NCBI RefSeq assembly: GCF_902806685.2 | Contig: NC_048541.1 | Location: forward strand, 2,477,465-2,541,464 | DNA length: 64,000 nucleotides | Origin: Maniola hyperantus | Taxonomy: Eukaryota; Arthropoda; Insecta; Lepidoptera; Nymphalidae | Reading direction: 5' to 3' | Shown: positions 20,484-31,545 of the stretch, piece by piece | Layout of the letters: every line of letters begins with the position of its first letter | Position numbering within the stretch: the stretch's first letter is position 1 | Made by a program: the position numbers and the translations under genes | The notes under the pieces: model-generated | What the model was told of the DNA's origin: nothing | Seen by the model: the letters and a program-made list of their open reading frames with translations, nothing else | Database searches by the model: none

Positions 20484-21941
20484 TGAGAGATGTAATAGGT
20501 GTTTAAGATTAGAAAACAAATGATCATACTCCAAAAAAGAATGTCAAGAATTTAGACAACGGTAGATGATGATGTATTAAAAATTCTGGCGTGTGTGACC
20601 TAGTTGGTATGCAATGTGTATGAAGTATGAACCGATTACGTTCGTTGAGCAACGTCGGTCCGAATTGGTAACTGGATTGGTGACATGGCTGTGGTTTCAC
20701 TTAATTAGATCGTTACTTTCCCTTTGTTCGTTGGAGAGCACGTTAAGCCATCGCACGTGGTCGTTAACTCTAACATTAGGTACTTGATAATCGTTAACGC
20801 TAGATTGAATAACATTGTAACGCATAAATTACTATCAGTTTATCCTGCTTAATTGGATTCTTCTTGTCAGTTGTTAAAAGTAAGGAAACTGTAAATATAC
20901 TTACTCTGTTATATATTATTATAAGGAAAATGTAATGGGCATGAAGAGAAAACAGAGAAAATAACAAACTAATTATTCTATAGTCATTATTGTGTAATTA
21001 CTATTATTTACTATATATGTACTACATATACCCTTTTCATGTAAATTATTCCAATCAATATCTTGTTAAGAGAAACTTTACTTCTTCTCTAAAATGCTAG
21101 TTTTAAATAGTATTTTCATTCAATCACGACAGTTGCCAGTAAAAAGAACGTGTCGGGTGATCAAATTCGGATATTTTGGCCTATGCTTGCCATTTTTTCT
21201 AATATTGCACATAGTAATAAAGATGTTTAAATAAATAAATGAATGAATGAATAAAATATTTTGCGAATATAATATTATGAGAATAAAAATAGGCTAGTAA
21301 CCAAGTGTTATGGCAACAATGAGTGAAGACAGACCGAAATTATACTCAAGAAACGTAAGAAAGAGTAAATGCTGATGACAATATAAATCGTTTTAACGAC
21401 ATCTTAACCATTAATGAAAATGTAAAGGAAACGAGACAACGTGTAGAAATATATTTCAGAGGCATCAGATATTCGATGCCTCTATTTTTGAGAAAGAAAA
21501 CGGATAGCTTGCTTCCTCATTTAACGACCGCTGTGACCAGAATTAGCTGCAGCTAACTAATGAACTCGTTACGGCAGTATATCACTCTACGAATGCGTTT
21601 GATCGTAACCAAGGAAGGCATTCATTGTCCTACGTTAATACTGTACTATTCCTATACTGGACAAGACACAAAAAGTTAGATTTTTGTAAGACAATTAATT
21701 ATTGTCAACACCCAGATTTTCCGAAATTAAACATGTTTAGGAAGATGTTCATCTTGTTTAATTGGTATAAAAAATTAACCTCTAGTTTGATTAATTTATT
21801 TGTTTATTCTTTCTCTATTAAAACTGACGCCACTTTTAATTTCTTACTCTGCTCAGTTTTTCTCTAATCTAACTTTTCTTTTATATTATTGATTGTATGT
21901 GTGTAAAATTAACAGTTCATTAAAAGTTTCTACAGTTTCAT
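20484..21941. other. No recognisable gene
   Basis: AT-rich sequence. 21400-21560 has a small imperfect palindrome ('gaggcatcag..attcgatgcctc'). The 80-codon frame at 21625-21867 is low-complexity and not recognisable. Confidence 0.4.
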
Positions 21942-22150
21942 ATAGATTCGCGACTTCGTCTGCGTGGACTATACAAATTTCAATATCCTATTTGGCCTTA
22001 TGGGTGGAATTTTCAAGAAATCTTTCTTAGCTGGTGTCTACGTTATAATAGTCTACGTCTATCTACATGCCCAGCCCAATCCATCCAGTAGTTTGAACTA
22101 TGTGTTGATAGATCAGTCAGACATTGAGCTTTTCTTTTTATATGTATAGA
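21942..22150 (-). mobile_element. Short Helitron, 'cgcgacttcgtccgcg' family
   Basis: 'cgcgacttcgtctgcgtgga' is the 3' end on the minus strand. The body includes 'cttggtg'-like 'cttagctggtgtctacg' and 'tagtttgaactatgtgttga', and the 5' end is near 'ttttatatgtatagat'. The terminal CTAG is lost. Confidence 0.75.
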
Positions 22151-22629
22151 TAGATTTACTGGTGAATGTAAATTTACATCTCTGTGTGTTTTCCCATTTT
22201 CTGCTGCAATAGTTTCAATCAGGATGTACGCGACACGCAAACCGTATTCACGTTCGGTAAAATTTGCGTAAATTTTAAAGTCAATACCGCAATTTGCGTT
22301 GAATCCGTTGTCCTGCCAGCAAATAGCCAGCCCTGTGCTGGTATAATTCATGCCTATACACTATAAAGATGTCCTAACTGACTGATTCGTTAATATAGGG
22401 TTAAATTACTGCCTCTATGCTGGAGATATACGTTATCAATAATTAATTTCTTTGATATCCTTGTCAAGAGTAATAAAACACAATGTTACATAGAACGAGT
22501 AATATCCTAATATCCTGTCCGTCCAGTGGTTGCGCTTTTTTCCTTTTCTGAATTTAAGAAACTGTTGTCATTTTAGAATATTGTTTAGGTTTCCTAATTG
22601 TTTTTGTTTTGACAATCAACAATTGAAAA

Positions 22630-22690
22630 TCAAAAAATGTAAAAAGGTACCTGGTACCCAATTTGAATAAATGGTTTGACTTTGACTTAT
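22630..22690 (+). mobile_element. LINE 3' tail, family L
   Basis: 'aatttgaataaatggtttga' followed by ctttgactt is the terminal part of this LINE family, ending in the TTTGAC-type tail. Confidence 0.65.
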
Positions 22691-22899
22691 TATTAGTATG
22701 CTTACACATAATTATCGTAAGTGATTAGCATTCTCAGTGGCAGTATGTGGCGGACACCTCCTGCACAAGAGAAAAAAATGACCTCTTTTACGGCAATCAC
22801 GTTAAAATTGCCTAATAGTCTTCTTGATTTATTACTTTTTCTTCGGTGACGTATAGATACTCTAAACTTTAGCTGCCATCATAATTGTACGAGTAATAA

Positions 22900-23985
22900 T
22901 TACTCATAATCTGAATCCTACGAATAACAAAGTCTGAATCATAATATTAGTGCAATTCATAAAGATATGATTCATATTATCATAAAACGTGTAACGGTTA
23001 CGGAAGATACTTAGTTGAAAAATTTCTGTTGAATTTTATGTGAATGTCGTAGATGGTATTATCCATAGAAATCGTTGCATAGACCATAACAATACCTGAA
23101 TTATGTAGAGAATAACACTTAACTATAATGAGGACACAAAGACAGATAGAGTAGTTCCATTAAATATTTATTATAACAGCGCTACAAATACTAGTTTAGC
23201 TTGTATATATGTATGGTTATGTACCACGCGAGCCGGTTCGCCGCCTGAATACTAAACAGTTTGTACGACAACCCCCGCTGCTTCTGATGGCCTAATACTA
23301 TTCCGCTAAATTATGCCTTCTACTGTTAATAATACTAGTAAGAGATTTTGCTTATTCAATTTCTGACTTATAATATGCGTTTTCTTTCATAGGTATGTTC
23401 CTGATTAAACTTCGGTAAAAGAAGGAAGAGTTCTGTAACTTGTAAGTAATAATCTGTTCAGTATTACATTTAATATTACCGACCTAATAATATGTATTAT
23501 ATTGCACATTTCAGTATACCTAATGTGTATAAGTTAAAATATTACAAAAATGTATTATGTACAAAATTCCCACAAAATATTAAAGTGACAAAAATGCTTA
23601 AAATTAAAATATCTGAGCTTGGTTTTTATTTTGAGTATTATACGTAAGTATGTATGTATTTATTTATTTAAATCAGATTTCATACATTGATTTAATCAGC
23701 ATTTTATATTGTTTACATAAATACTAATACGAAGATTTTAATATATATTTTATATTATAAAAACTAGTCTGAGATTTCTAAACATATCATTTACATGATC
23801 ATTAACTACTTTTTAGTTTATGAATAGGTATGCTAATTTACTTCAACATGTGTCAATTGTATAATCAGCTTCTTTCATTCCCACAATGAGGAACAATAAA
23901 AAATCATCAAATATTTGTAAAAAAATATAAAGTCAACGCTCTAAACTAATTTGTGCCTTTGGAAGGCTTAGCGGAAAAAAGCGGA
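22900..23985 (-). other. AT-rich unique stretch, possible 3' UTR on the minus strand
   Basis: Strongly AT-rich and apparently free of the window's repeat families, except for a GC-richer patch at 23225-23310. AATAAA on the minus strand lies near 23167-23172. If the candidate exon at 23986-24116 is real, this would be its 3' untranslated region. Otherwise nothing is seen here. Confidence 0.2.
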
Positions 23986-24116
23986 TTAGGTGTCCGAGCG
24001 CCTGCATCGATGCATCACGAGTCCTGATGCTAAGCTACGAATCACACTATGGACTTTTCGTCTCAAGTCTTTGTCCTGTCGCCACTCTCCTAGTTGTACA
24101 CACTGCGAATGCGGTG
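23986..24116 (-). other. Candidate terminal coding exon (weak)
   Basis: On the minus strand a good acceptor, 'tgatgtttctcttctag', ends at 24117. Entering in phase 2, a 42-codon frame runs to TAA at 23988-23986. It is rich in basic residues (LRRK, HRCRRSDT at the end), contains two cysteines, and sits in a GC-richer island against an AT-rich downstream stretch. I recognise no family. A frame this short with an acceptor occurs by chance fairly often, so this is a suggestion only. Confidence 0.15.
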
Positions 24117-24496
24117 CTAGAAGAGAAACATCAAAAATTAAAAGCAAATAGTTACCTATATATTTTTTTGTTTCATCCGCAATTCGTCAGAATTTTTCAT
24201 ATCAGAGTGATTCCCATGATATTATAATCAATCAAGAAAAATGCATAGTGCGTGCGTCCTTTACATCCAAGCATGTTTCATATTTGACAGATTATTAATT
24301 TTTATATCACAATCAAGAATTGGATATTATACAATCAGATTTCAAATTCCTTAATTACAGTATTTACAGTTGTGTAATTTTGAAACGAAGTTTTTTTACC
24401 CCGTTTAAAGCCTTTGATCTAGTAATTAAAACAAAAATTAATATTCAGAGTTGAGTGACCTGAGAAGTCGTCTCAATAATTTGATTTTACTTACAA

Positions 24497-24640
24497 CTAG
24501 CGACCCGCCTTGGCTTCGCACGGGTTGCTTGAGACTTGAGAGGAACTGTTCTACCAAACATAGTTTTCGTGTAACTTTAACTATACGCAGCGCATGCCAA
24601 GGAAGCTCTCAAATGGAACGATTTTTTCCGACTTAATTCA
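24497..24640 (-). mobile_element. Diverged Helitron 3' end
   Basis: 'actagcgacccgccttggct' with 'tcgcacgggt' has the CTAG terminus (24497-24500, preceded by A) and the 'gacccgcc.tggcttcgc' core seen again at 56560 and 58471. The 5' end was not located. Confidence 0.5.
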
Positions 24641-24890
24641 ATATATTTATTATCCTCATACCGCGGGTAAATTATTTTCACAAAAGATTCATAAAAGCCT
24701 TTATAACATTTTTGTGGTGATAGTAGTATAACAATTGTAACATCTGTTATACACATACCGACTCATATTTATGCAATTAAAAAATTGAATTGAACCTTAG
24801 TTTTTCCCTCTTTCTATTGGTGAAAACCGTATAAAATCGTTTCTGATATGTGAGTTTCCGGGGACTTTAATTTATAATGTTATGTAGTGA

Positions 24891-25086
24891 CTAGCATTTG
24901 CCCGCGCTTTCGTTTGCGTGGACTACACAAATTTCAAACCCCTATTTTAACTCCTTAGGGTTGAGTTTTCAAAAATCTTTTCTTAGCGGATGTACCAAAT
25001 TTCCCGATCCGTTCAGTAGTTTGAGCTGTGCGTTGATAAATCAGTCAGTCAGTCGATCAGTCAGCTTTTTCTTTTATGTATTTAGA
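24891..25086 (-). mobile_element. Complete short Helitron, 196 bp
   Basis: CTAG at 24891-24894 after A at 24890; GA at 25085-25086 (TC on the minus strand) before T at 25087. The body has 'gactacacaaatttcaaacc', 'gtagtttgagctgtgcgttg' and 'gtcagtcagtcgatcagtc'. Same family as 20273. Confidence 0.85.
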
Positions 25087-25446
25087 TAAATGTAAAACTT
25101 TTAGTCGCGCCATATATCCCCAGTGTGTTCGCACGCTAATCGCAGCCGAGGTCAATGGCAGGGAAGAGGCAGGTAAGGAAGGTTTTTTGTGGAGTTGGGC
25201 CTCTACGGCGCATTCCGCCTGCGCCCAGCGCCCTCCGCTACCGGCTCTGATGTTGCACGGCTTGAATATTGTACTGGGAATTCTTTACTTGCATATCACC
25301 ATCAGAAATCTGTTCAATTATTGCATTAGATCCTTCTTCGATATGGTCTGTAGTTATGGTTTTTCTTCGGGCCTACAGTCAAAAAACTAAACTGTCGCTT
25401 GCGGTTCGTTTTGCTAGTTTTCGGTTCCAAAGTTTACGTAGCTATA

Positions 25447-25595
25447 TTACGCGACAGGTTGAAATAGCCATCAGGGTATGAGGCGGGGGGACGCCCTCAC
25501 CCGCGCGTCACCCGCACTATCCCGCACCGGGTTAGCGTGGCGGGTGTGCAAGACGTCCCCACCCAGATTGCCATCTTGAACTGTCGCGTAGGTAC
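25447..25595. mobile_element. GC-core MITE, family E
   Basis: 'ttacgcgacaggttgaaat' at the left is mirrored by 'cttgaactgtcgcgtaggta' at the right. The centre is very GC-rich with an inner palindrome ('tcccgcaccgggttagcg'). It carries no frame. Copies at 13749, 30427 and 52887 share the ends and the GC core. Confidence 0.85.
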
Positions 25596-25792
25596 TATAC
25601 AGCTACTTGATACTTAACACAGATACTTAATCAAAACCAGTTCTGAATATAGCAGTGTAGCACAACAACACTTAATTGTCTTCTCGAACAGAAAATTTCT
25701 GTCAACCTTGATCAGTTTTGATCTCTGAAAAATTTAGTTTGTACAATCTACTATTGTTTACCAGCTTTCCATTTGCCATTTAAATATTGCAT

Positions 25793-25991
25793 GGTATGTT
25801 TTAAATTGAAATTTATTTTCATTCTGTGTAAAAGCATTCAGCAAGCAATTCAGCCTATGTCACTCTCCAGGTATTTGACTATACCCATGCAAAAAACCAG
25901 GTCAATCCGTTGCTCCGTTGCGACGTGATTGAAGGACAAACCAATAAACCAACAAACAAACTCACTTTCGCATTTATAATAAGGGTACTGA
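25793..25991 (-). mobile_element. Short Helitron, 3'-truncated
   Basis: The minus strand starts TC (complement of 25990-25991, followed by T at 25992) and passes 'ttataaatgcgaaagtgagt', the GTTT block, 'caacggagcaacggattgac' and 'attgaatgcttttacacaga'-like sequence. It matches the first two thirds of 15064-15343; the CTAG end is missing. Confidence 0.75.
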
Positions 25992-26287
25992 TTATTAATA
26001 TTAATCATCATTGAAGTTAGTTTAACTGCAGAGACAGCAATCGAGTCAGATGACTCATATTGTTAATAATTTCCAATTTCGAAGAAATCTCAAGTTACCA
26101 CATCCTCAAATTTTCCCCAAATGCTATAGCTATTAGGCATCAAGTTTCGGAGAAATATGTGAGCACATAATAGGCAGTTTTTGTGTAACAAAACGTTAGT
26201 ATTAATGTTTCAGAATTTAGATAAAAACCGTACCTAACGAATTAGGTAGGTACTTCACGATTTTATATTGTTCGGATCTTAATAATT

Positions 26288-26530
26288 AAAAAATCTGGTC
26301 AAATGCGATTCGGATTCGCTTACAAAGGGTTCCGTACAATCGCACAAGTTTTCTATGTACTTTTTGATCTTTTTTCATTTGCATGGTGGCCATTTTGATT
26401 TTTTTATTAAGTATATAGTGGCAATAGAAATACACAAATTTCAACTCTCTACCTATTACGGTTCATGAGATACTCACAGAAAGACGGACGGACGGACAGC
26501 GGAGGTTTAGAATAGGATCCCGTTGGTGAT
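26288..26530 (+). repeat. Diverged family D repeat
   Basis: 'tctggtcaaatgcgattcgg' and 'aagggttccgtacaatcgca' match the left end of family D. The body departs from other copies and ends in a gacg/gacagac block (26480-26500). Confidence 0.65.
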
Positions 26531-26537
26531 TTTTAAC

Positions 26538-26810
26538 CACACTGGTACTGATTCTGAACACAACTTAGAGTATTCGCATCCCCTATCTACCAATGTACCT
26601 AGTATGAAAAGGACAGACACAGTTTGACAGTTTTTTTAATTAAGAACAGTCGCGATCCTATTGTTTTGTAGCATGTAGGTAGTTAATAGTGTCTTTAAAT
26701 TTAAAATTCATGTTCCCTCCTTTTTATGCAATATTAAAAAGTAAGAGATGCAGATACATACTGTAAATTTAGTTTCGACAAAAACAAGAGAATCGACGCC
26801 ACAAACTCAT
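26538..26810. mobile_element. MITE family G
   Basis: 'ggtactgattctgaacacaa', 'agagtattcgcatccc' and 'gaaaaggacagacacagttt' match the reversed right half of 62938-63230. The right side has 'gagatgcagatacatac' and 'caagagaatcgacgcc', the degenerate opposite end. Confidence 0.65.
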
Positions 26811-27116
26811 AGATAACCCTTCAGTAACCGTGTAAAAATAATACCTAACTAAACAGTGACTAGTTCACATTGCGTCATATTAGCAAATCGTGCAAGGGGT
26901 CAAGGACCTGGGCGTCGGCCACGCGAGTCGCGACCGATAGCCGATGTTCCCACCGGCCGCCGTCCACCCGGACGGAAATAGTGTTCGTAGACGAGCCACT
27001 ACGACTATTACTCACCTTGAAGCGTGTGAATACGAGACTAGATACCTATCTACCCACCTAGTGCTCCATTCACTAACACGATCTGTGGTCATCATCATTA
27101 TCAACCGATATACAGT

Positions 27117-27200
27117 ACCCGTAGAGCGTTGTCTCTGTCGTTGAGACCGACAAAACGTCACATAGGTATGAGTGCCAGAGACAACGCTCTACAAAGCCGA
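27117..27200. mobile_element. Small foldback element, family F
   Basis: 'gtagagcgttgtctctgtcg' is mirrored by 'cagagacaacgctctac'. The spacer holds 'gagaccgac' and 'cataggtatgagtg'. A second copy at 47441-47518 has the same spacer, so this is a family and not a chance hairpin. Confidence 0.85.
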
Positions 27201-27367
27201 AATCTCATTCTAAAGTTCGATGTACCTACATTTTTTTTTTTTTTCAGGTTACATAAAAACTTTATTTTGCAAACATACATTAAAACAACAAAAAAAACTA
27301 TATGTAGTATATATATACAGAAAAGTATGTACCTACATTACATAATTCTTGTCGGCTACTGTACGTC

Positions 27368-27645
27368 GATTCCTGGCAGGGGTTTGGAATTTTATAATTT
27401 CTTAATTTCTGGTCTGGTCTGGTGGGAGGCTTCGGCCGTGGCTAGTTACCACCCTACCGGCATAACCGTGCCGCCAAGCGATTAAGCGTTCCCCTACGAT
27501 GCCGTTTAAAAACCAAAGGGGCATGGGTTTAATAAAAACTGCCATACCCCTTCCAGGTAAGCCCGCTTCCATCTTAGACTGCATCATCACTTACCACCAG
27601 GTGAGATTGCAGTCAATGGCTAACTTGTATCTGAATAAAAGGACA
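27368..27645 (+). mobile_element. SINE family B, 5'-truncated
   Basis: 'gattcctggcaggggtttgg' is the box B region, followed by 'ctggtctggtctggtgggag', 'tggctagttaccaccctacc', 'ctgccatacccctt' and 'gcagtcaatggctaacttgt', ending 'ctgaataaaa'. Almost identical in order to 46283-46620. A 118-codon frame on the plus strand here is incidental. Confidence 0.9.
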
Positions 27646-27649
27646 TACT

Positions 27650-27935
27650 TACTTCCACACGCCACGGTCTTGCGCCGCCTGAAACTAGCGGCTCCCTGCG
27701 ACTCGTTTGATGTCGTCTGTCCACCTAGCCTAGTCACTAGGGGAGGTCTTCTGACGCCGCGCTTTCCGGTGCGAGATTGCCATTCTAGCACCTTGGGACT
27801 CCAACGTATTTCGATTTTTCGAACCCTTTGCCACTTCGCAACCCGTTGAGCTACTTGTATGTCAGTTACTCGGGTTCTCCTACGGATCTTCTCCTTTCTG
27901 ATTTGATCACGTAGAAAAACTCCAATAGCACTCTC
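27650..27935 (-). pseudogene. LINE reverse transcriptase, C-terminal fragment
   Basis: The minus-strand frame from 27956 encodes LRDQIRKEKIRRRTRVTD, then QRVAKWQ, then PKVLEWQSRTGKR and RRPP. This is the conserved region after the reverse-transcriptase domain in insect endonuclease/reverse-transcriptase LINEs (usually 'DRIRNEEIRRRT...', 'WAGH', 'GRPP'). The WAGH-type block between is degraded and the frame then runs into non-LINE sequence, so it is a dead fragment. A plus-strand SINE abuts it at 27645. The same protein region is in the fragment at 62343. Confidence 0.8.
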
Positions 27936-27943
27936 TATCAGAT

Positions 27944-28180
27944 AACTCTCAGGCAAACAGGTTTACTCACGATCAGTGGCGTGCAATTCATAGAGGCATA
28001 AAAGTACTGCTTACCCTAGTTGAAATGACCAGTGCCCATTTTTCTTTATGACCTGCCATTCAGTAGGTCTATATAAGGTGTATCTAAGGCCTATCTTACT
28101 AATGCTTACCCTGACTTCGAACTCTTTGCACGCCACTGAGTCACGATATTTTCCTTCACCGTTAAAGCAAGTTGTACTAA
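27944..28180 (-). mobile_element. SINE family A split by a MITE
   Basis: 27944-27973 ('actctcaggcaaacaggttt','actcacgat') and 28141-28180 ('tcacgatattttccttcacc') are consecutive parts of one reversed family A SINE, separated by 167 bases of inserted MITE. Confidence 0.85.
27974..28139. mobile_element. hAT-like MITE inserted in a SINE
   Basis: Ends CAGTGGCGTGCAA at 27974 and TTGCACGCCACTG at 28126-28138 are perfect inverted repeats. Outside lie CTCACGAT (27966-27973) and GTCACGAT (28140-28147), an 8-bp target duplication with one difference, as made by hAT transposases. The CAGTGGCG terminus also fits hAT. There is no frame for a transposase. Confidence 0.85.
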
Positions 28181-29186
28181 GTATACCTATCTATGTACAT
28201 GTAAAATTATATACCCCCGTATCATAAGTGGCTTCAACCTCGTTTTAGGAAGTCTAATATCATTTACCACGCTGTCAAGTGACTGTCAGTAACTTAGTCT
28301 GAAAACTGGTTGAAGCTGCACTGTATTTATTTATAAGTCGTACTTTGACTGATCTTTAATCAAATTATCATTTTAACCTTTAGGATTTCGTCTTAGAAGT
28401 ATTTTACAACCTTTGCTGCTAATAGAGTGCTTTTCCTGTATTGTAATTTGTAAGAGAAAAGGATAAGAAAATAATTATTTACTAAGCAGATTTAGAGTTT
28501 GAAATATTATTTGATAAAAAATATGGTTATATTTTTCTTATCTAACCACGATGGTATTAAAATTGTCTAAGAAAGAAAGCTAAGTATCCTTTTTTCACTA
28601 GCTCTATCTCTGTCTCATAATTTTTATTTCATTTTTGAATAGAAACATAGAGCTCTCAATTTTGTGTTTTTCAAGTAAGCTAAAGTTTTTACTGATCGAA
28701 TTTACAACTGGTTTAGAACTCGTTCACAGATTTATTAAAACACATCTTTTCAGCAGTAAGTGTACGGTAGACACTTCAATGTCGACAAAAAGGCACTCCC
28801 AAATAAAATAAATCCATAATATGTAAGCCAAAAGTGTCTCTGGAGCTATGTTTTCGTTTTATTTTCGATCGGAGTTACCAATAATGTTGAACTAATGACT
28901 CACTTAAGATAAGTTGATTTCTTGTCAGTTTTTATTAATAGCTGTCATGTTAAATAACTCAATTAATTATACACCTACTTTAACAGACTCGTTTGTAATA
29001 AATTTTGTTCTAGCGTTCGTTTTTTGCAAAAAGATCGTTTATTTGCGGCGAGGCAACATCTTATTTTGTATTTCTTCTTGTAGATAAAAGACCAGAAGTG
29101 GTTTACTATTTTTTATTGGCTACATGATATTGTTGTTTCTTGTAAAACTGTAGAGTGGAAAAAACTATAGTGGTAATAATTTTTAC
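28181..29186. other. No recognisable feature
   Basis: AT-rich, unique-looking. No coding or repeat signal found. Confidence 0.4.
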
Positions 29187-29395
29187 GACCATCAAAGAAA
29201 AGAAGAGGTTCTCAATTTGATGTGTTTTTTGTGGCGGTGTTAAATCTGAACCAGTTTCGATAATTGTAATTTGAATGGTTGTTCAGGTTGATCTCATTTT
29301 TTGGTCAAAATCTGATCAACGTCTTTGGAAATGGTGGACGGTTCTTCGAAGGATAAGAGTAAATAACTCGCGATCAGTGTAATGACTTAGTTAAG
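29187..29395 (+). mobile_element. Dispersed repeat family K, diverged
   Basis: 'aagaagaggttctcaatttg', 'tctgatcaacgtctttggaa', 'ggataagagtaaataactcg' and 'cgatcagtgtaatgacttag' match 6075-6330 in order. Confidence 0.7.
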
Positions 29396-29756
29396 GATCC
29401 AACCATACAATGTAGGTATGTAGGTATAATTTTATCGCACCTTGTACGATAAAATTATTATTAACATTCAGTACGTACCTAACAAGTTAAAATCAGTTTG
29501 TTTTATCTCTACTATTAAAATATAATATTTATGATTATTTAAATGTGTAATTCTGAAATCAAATACAGTTTTTTCTGTTTGAGTGTGTTTATTCGATCTT
29601 TATCATAGGCAGCGGAATTAAATACGTTGATTGAAAAATAAGATTAACTCAACGATTTATAATGAACGAGTATGTTGCACTCTCATGCATTTAATATTAT
29701 TCATTATCTTTATATCCATCTAAATTCCGACGTTTCATTTATGATGATTTTAACAT

Positions 29757-29840
29757 CCAATCAAGGGCTTGCGGTCCGCTTTGTGAAATTTAGCGAGTCA
29801 CTGCAAAATCATTTGCGAAATCATGAACAGACACTATTAA
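29757..29840 (+). repeat. Paired unique motif, copy 1
   Basis: 'ccaatcaaggg...tagcgagtcactgca' and 'gcgaaatcatga' recur in the same order at 31452-31545. I do not recognise the family. Confidence 0.6.
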
Positions 29841-29875
29841 ACTGAACCTAACCAATCCTTTCAATATATTACATA

Positions 29876-30118
29876 CTAGATGATGCCCGTGACTTCTTCC
29901 GCGTGGATTTAGGTTTTTTAAGAAACCCGTGGGAACTTTTTAATTTTCTGGGATAAAAAGTAGCTTTCCCCAGGATGTAAGCTAACTCTGTACCAAATTT
30001 GATTAAAATCCGTTAAACTGATGGGCCGTGAAAAGCTAGCAGACAGACAGACAGACAGACGGACGGACAGACAGACAGACACACTTTCGCATTTATAATA
30101 TTAGTATGGAAGTATGGA
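29876..30118 (-). mobile_element. Complete short Helitron, 243 bp, GTCT-rich
   Basis: CTAG at 29876-29879 after A at 29875; GA at 30117-30118 before T at 30119. On the minus strand it starts TCCATACTTCCATACTAATA, carries a long GTCT microsatellite (30040-30081) and ends 'cgggcatcatCTAG'. The body 'gtgggaactttttaattttc' and 'gaaaagctagcagacagaca' defines the family also seen at 1370 and 54945. Confidence 0.9.
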
Positions 30119-30426
30119 TTATGAATGTGAATAAACTTTTTAAAGATGAGTAATCAAATTTGTATTGAGATCATGATGATTAAGAGTAGCGTGACTTTGG
30201 GGAATTCCATGAAACACGTGGTACAACAAACAGCATAACCGAGGACCATAGAATAGCGCTTGTCTGGTAAGTGACGACGTCGCTTATAGCGAAGTGCATT
30301 TGAAACTAAAAGATGGTTTGAAACTGTATGAAACTTACTTGGCGATGTTATAATCAGAAAGAAGATCCTCTCTTCAGTTACTCTTGAAGTACAAATCGCC
30401 TAAATGACACATAATATACCGCCAAT

Positions 30427-30581
30427 TGTACGTGACAGGTCGAGGTGGCAATCGAGGTATGAGGGGGGGGGGACAACCCGCACAGCCACACGTGGTCCGC
30501 GCTATCCTGCACCTGCTTAGCGCGGGGGCTGTGCCCACCCCGATTGCCATCTCGACTTGTCGCGTACTATAGTTGAGAGGA
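30427..30581. mobile_element. GC-core MITE, family E
   Basis: 'gtacgtgacaggtcgaggtg' plus 'gcaatcgaggtatgaggg' on the left is mirrored by 'ccgattgccatctcgacttg' plus 'tcgcgtac' on the right, with an inner GC-rich palindrome ('ccgcgctatcctgc' and 'gcttagcgcggg'). Confidence 0.85.
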
Positions 30582-30929
30582 TATTTCCACGAACAAATAT
30601 TGATGTCCGAAAGCCCATCTTGTAATTATTCATCAAAAAACACGATACAACAAAATCTTAAGAAAAAACAATATATAGATAATATAATTAGTTTAAATCA
30701 GCTGCAAAAGTAGTTAATTATGGCACCGATACTAACCCAAGTAATTATCCTATCTAAATTACATGCACGATGGACACCGATACAATTAAGTGGAGAAATT
30801 GCCGCGACGGAGAAATAGCTATGCATGATGTTACATTTTTTTCTACAAATTGACAGTCAAGAGTGAAATGGTTCGAAGAAGTTGTGGAAGAAGAAGCAAT
30901 ATCGGACAGAGGTTTAGACTTTATACCAA

Positions 30930-31114
30930 TCTCTATATATAAAAATGAATTGCTAAATGTGTTGCTGATCGCAAATCACGAGAACAGCTGAACCGATTTC
31001 GCTAATTCTTTTTTTATAATATTCCTTGAAGTACGAGGATGGTTCTCACGGAGAGAAGAATTTAAAAAAATTGAATCGACTGTCAGGCGGTACGAAGTTC
31101 GCCGGGTCAGCTAG
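30930..31114 (+). mobile_element. Complete short Helitron, 185 bp
   Basis: TC at 30930-30931 after A at 30929; CTAG at 31111-31114 before T at 31115. 5' 'tctctatatataaaaatgaa', middle 'gctgaaccgatttcgctaat', 3' 'cggtacgaagttcgccgggt'. Second copy at 46071-46249. A different Helitron family from those with the 'cgcgacttcg' end. Confidence 0.9.
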
Positions 31115-31451
31115 TATCTAATAATGATCGATAGTGATGCCATTAGGAATTCGTAATCGTCACCAAAAATTGGAGATAGTGTTGGTATTATAACGAGCGC
31201 GCATATAGGACTCATTCATTAACCGATTCCCAAAAAGGAGGTGGTTTGTTTACAACTAATAGGTATCCGATGACTTTTAGCAAAGCTCCTCGTTCGAGTC
31301 GATTTCATCTTTACCGCTTTTCTAGCTATTTTTGGAAGTTCCCATTCTACTATCTGATCCATTGATCATTTCAGTCACCTAATAATCCTTTCCTTGTTTT
31401 ATCATCCTGGGTAATGACACTTGGTGATGCATACAGAATTGAATGAAATTA

Positions 31452-31545
31452 CAATCAAGGGGGGTCGTATTCTGCTTTTCAACCAACATATTCAAATGTA
31501 GCGAGTCACTGCAGAAAATGCGAAATCATGATTCGACGCTACTCT
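31452..31545 (+). repeat. Paired unique motif, copy 2
   Basis: 'acaatcaagggg', 'tagcgagtcactgcag' and 'gcgaaatcatgattcgac' match 29757-29840 with small indels. Confidence 0.6.

Noticed and set aside
22043..22351. 102-codon minus-strand frame
   Set aside because: Its second half is Helitron sequence; the first half matches no protein I know.
27129..27485. 118-codon plus-strand frame
   Set aside because: It covers a foldback element, a poly(T) run and a SINE; not coding.
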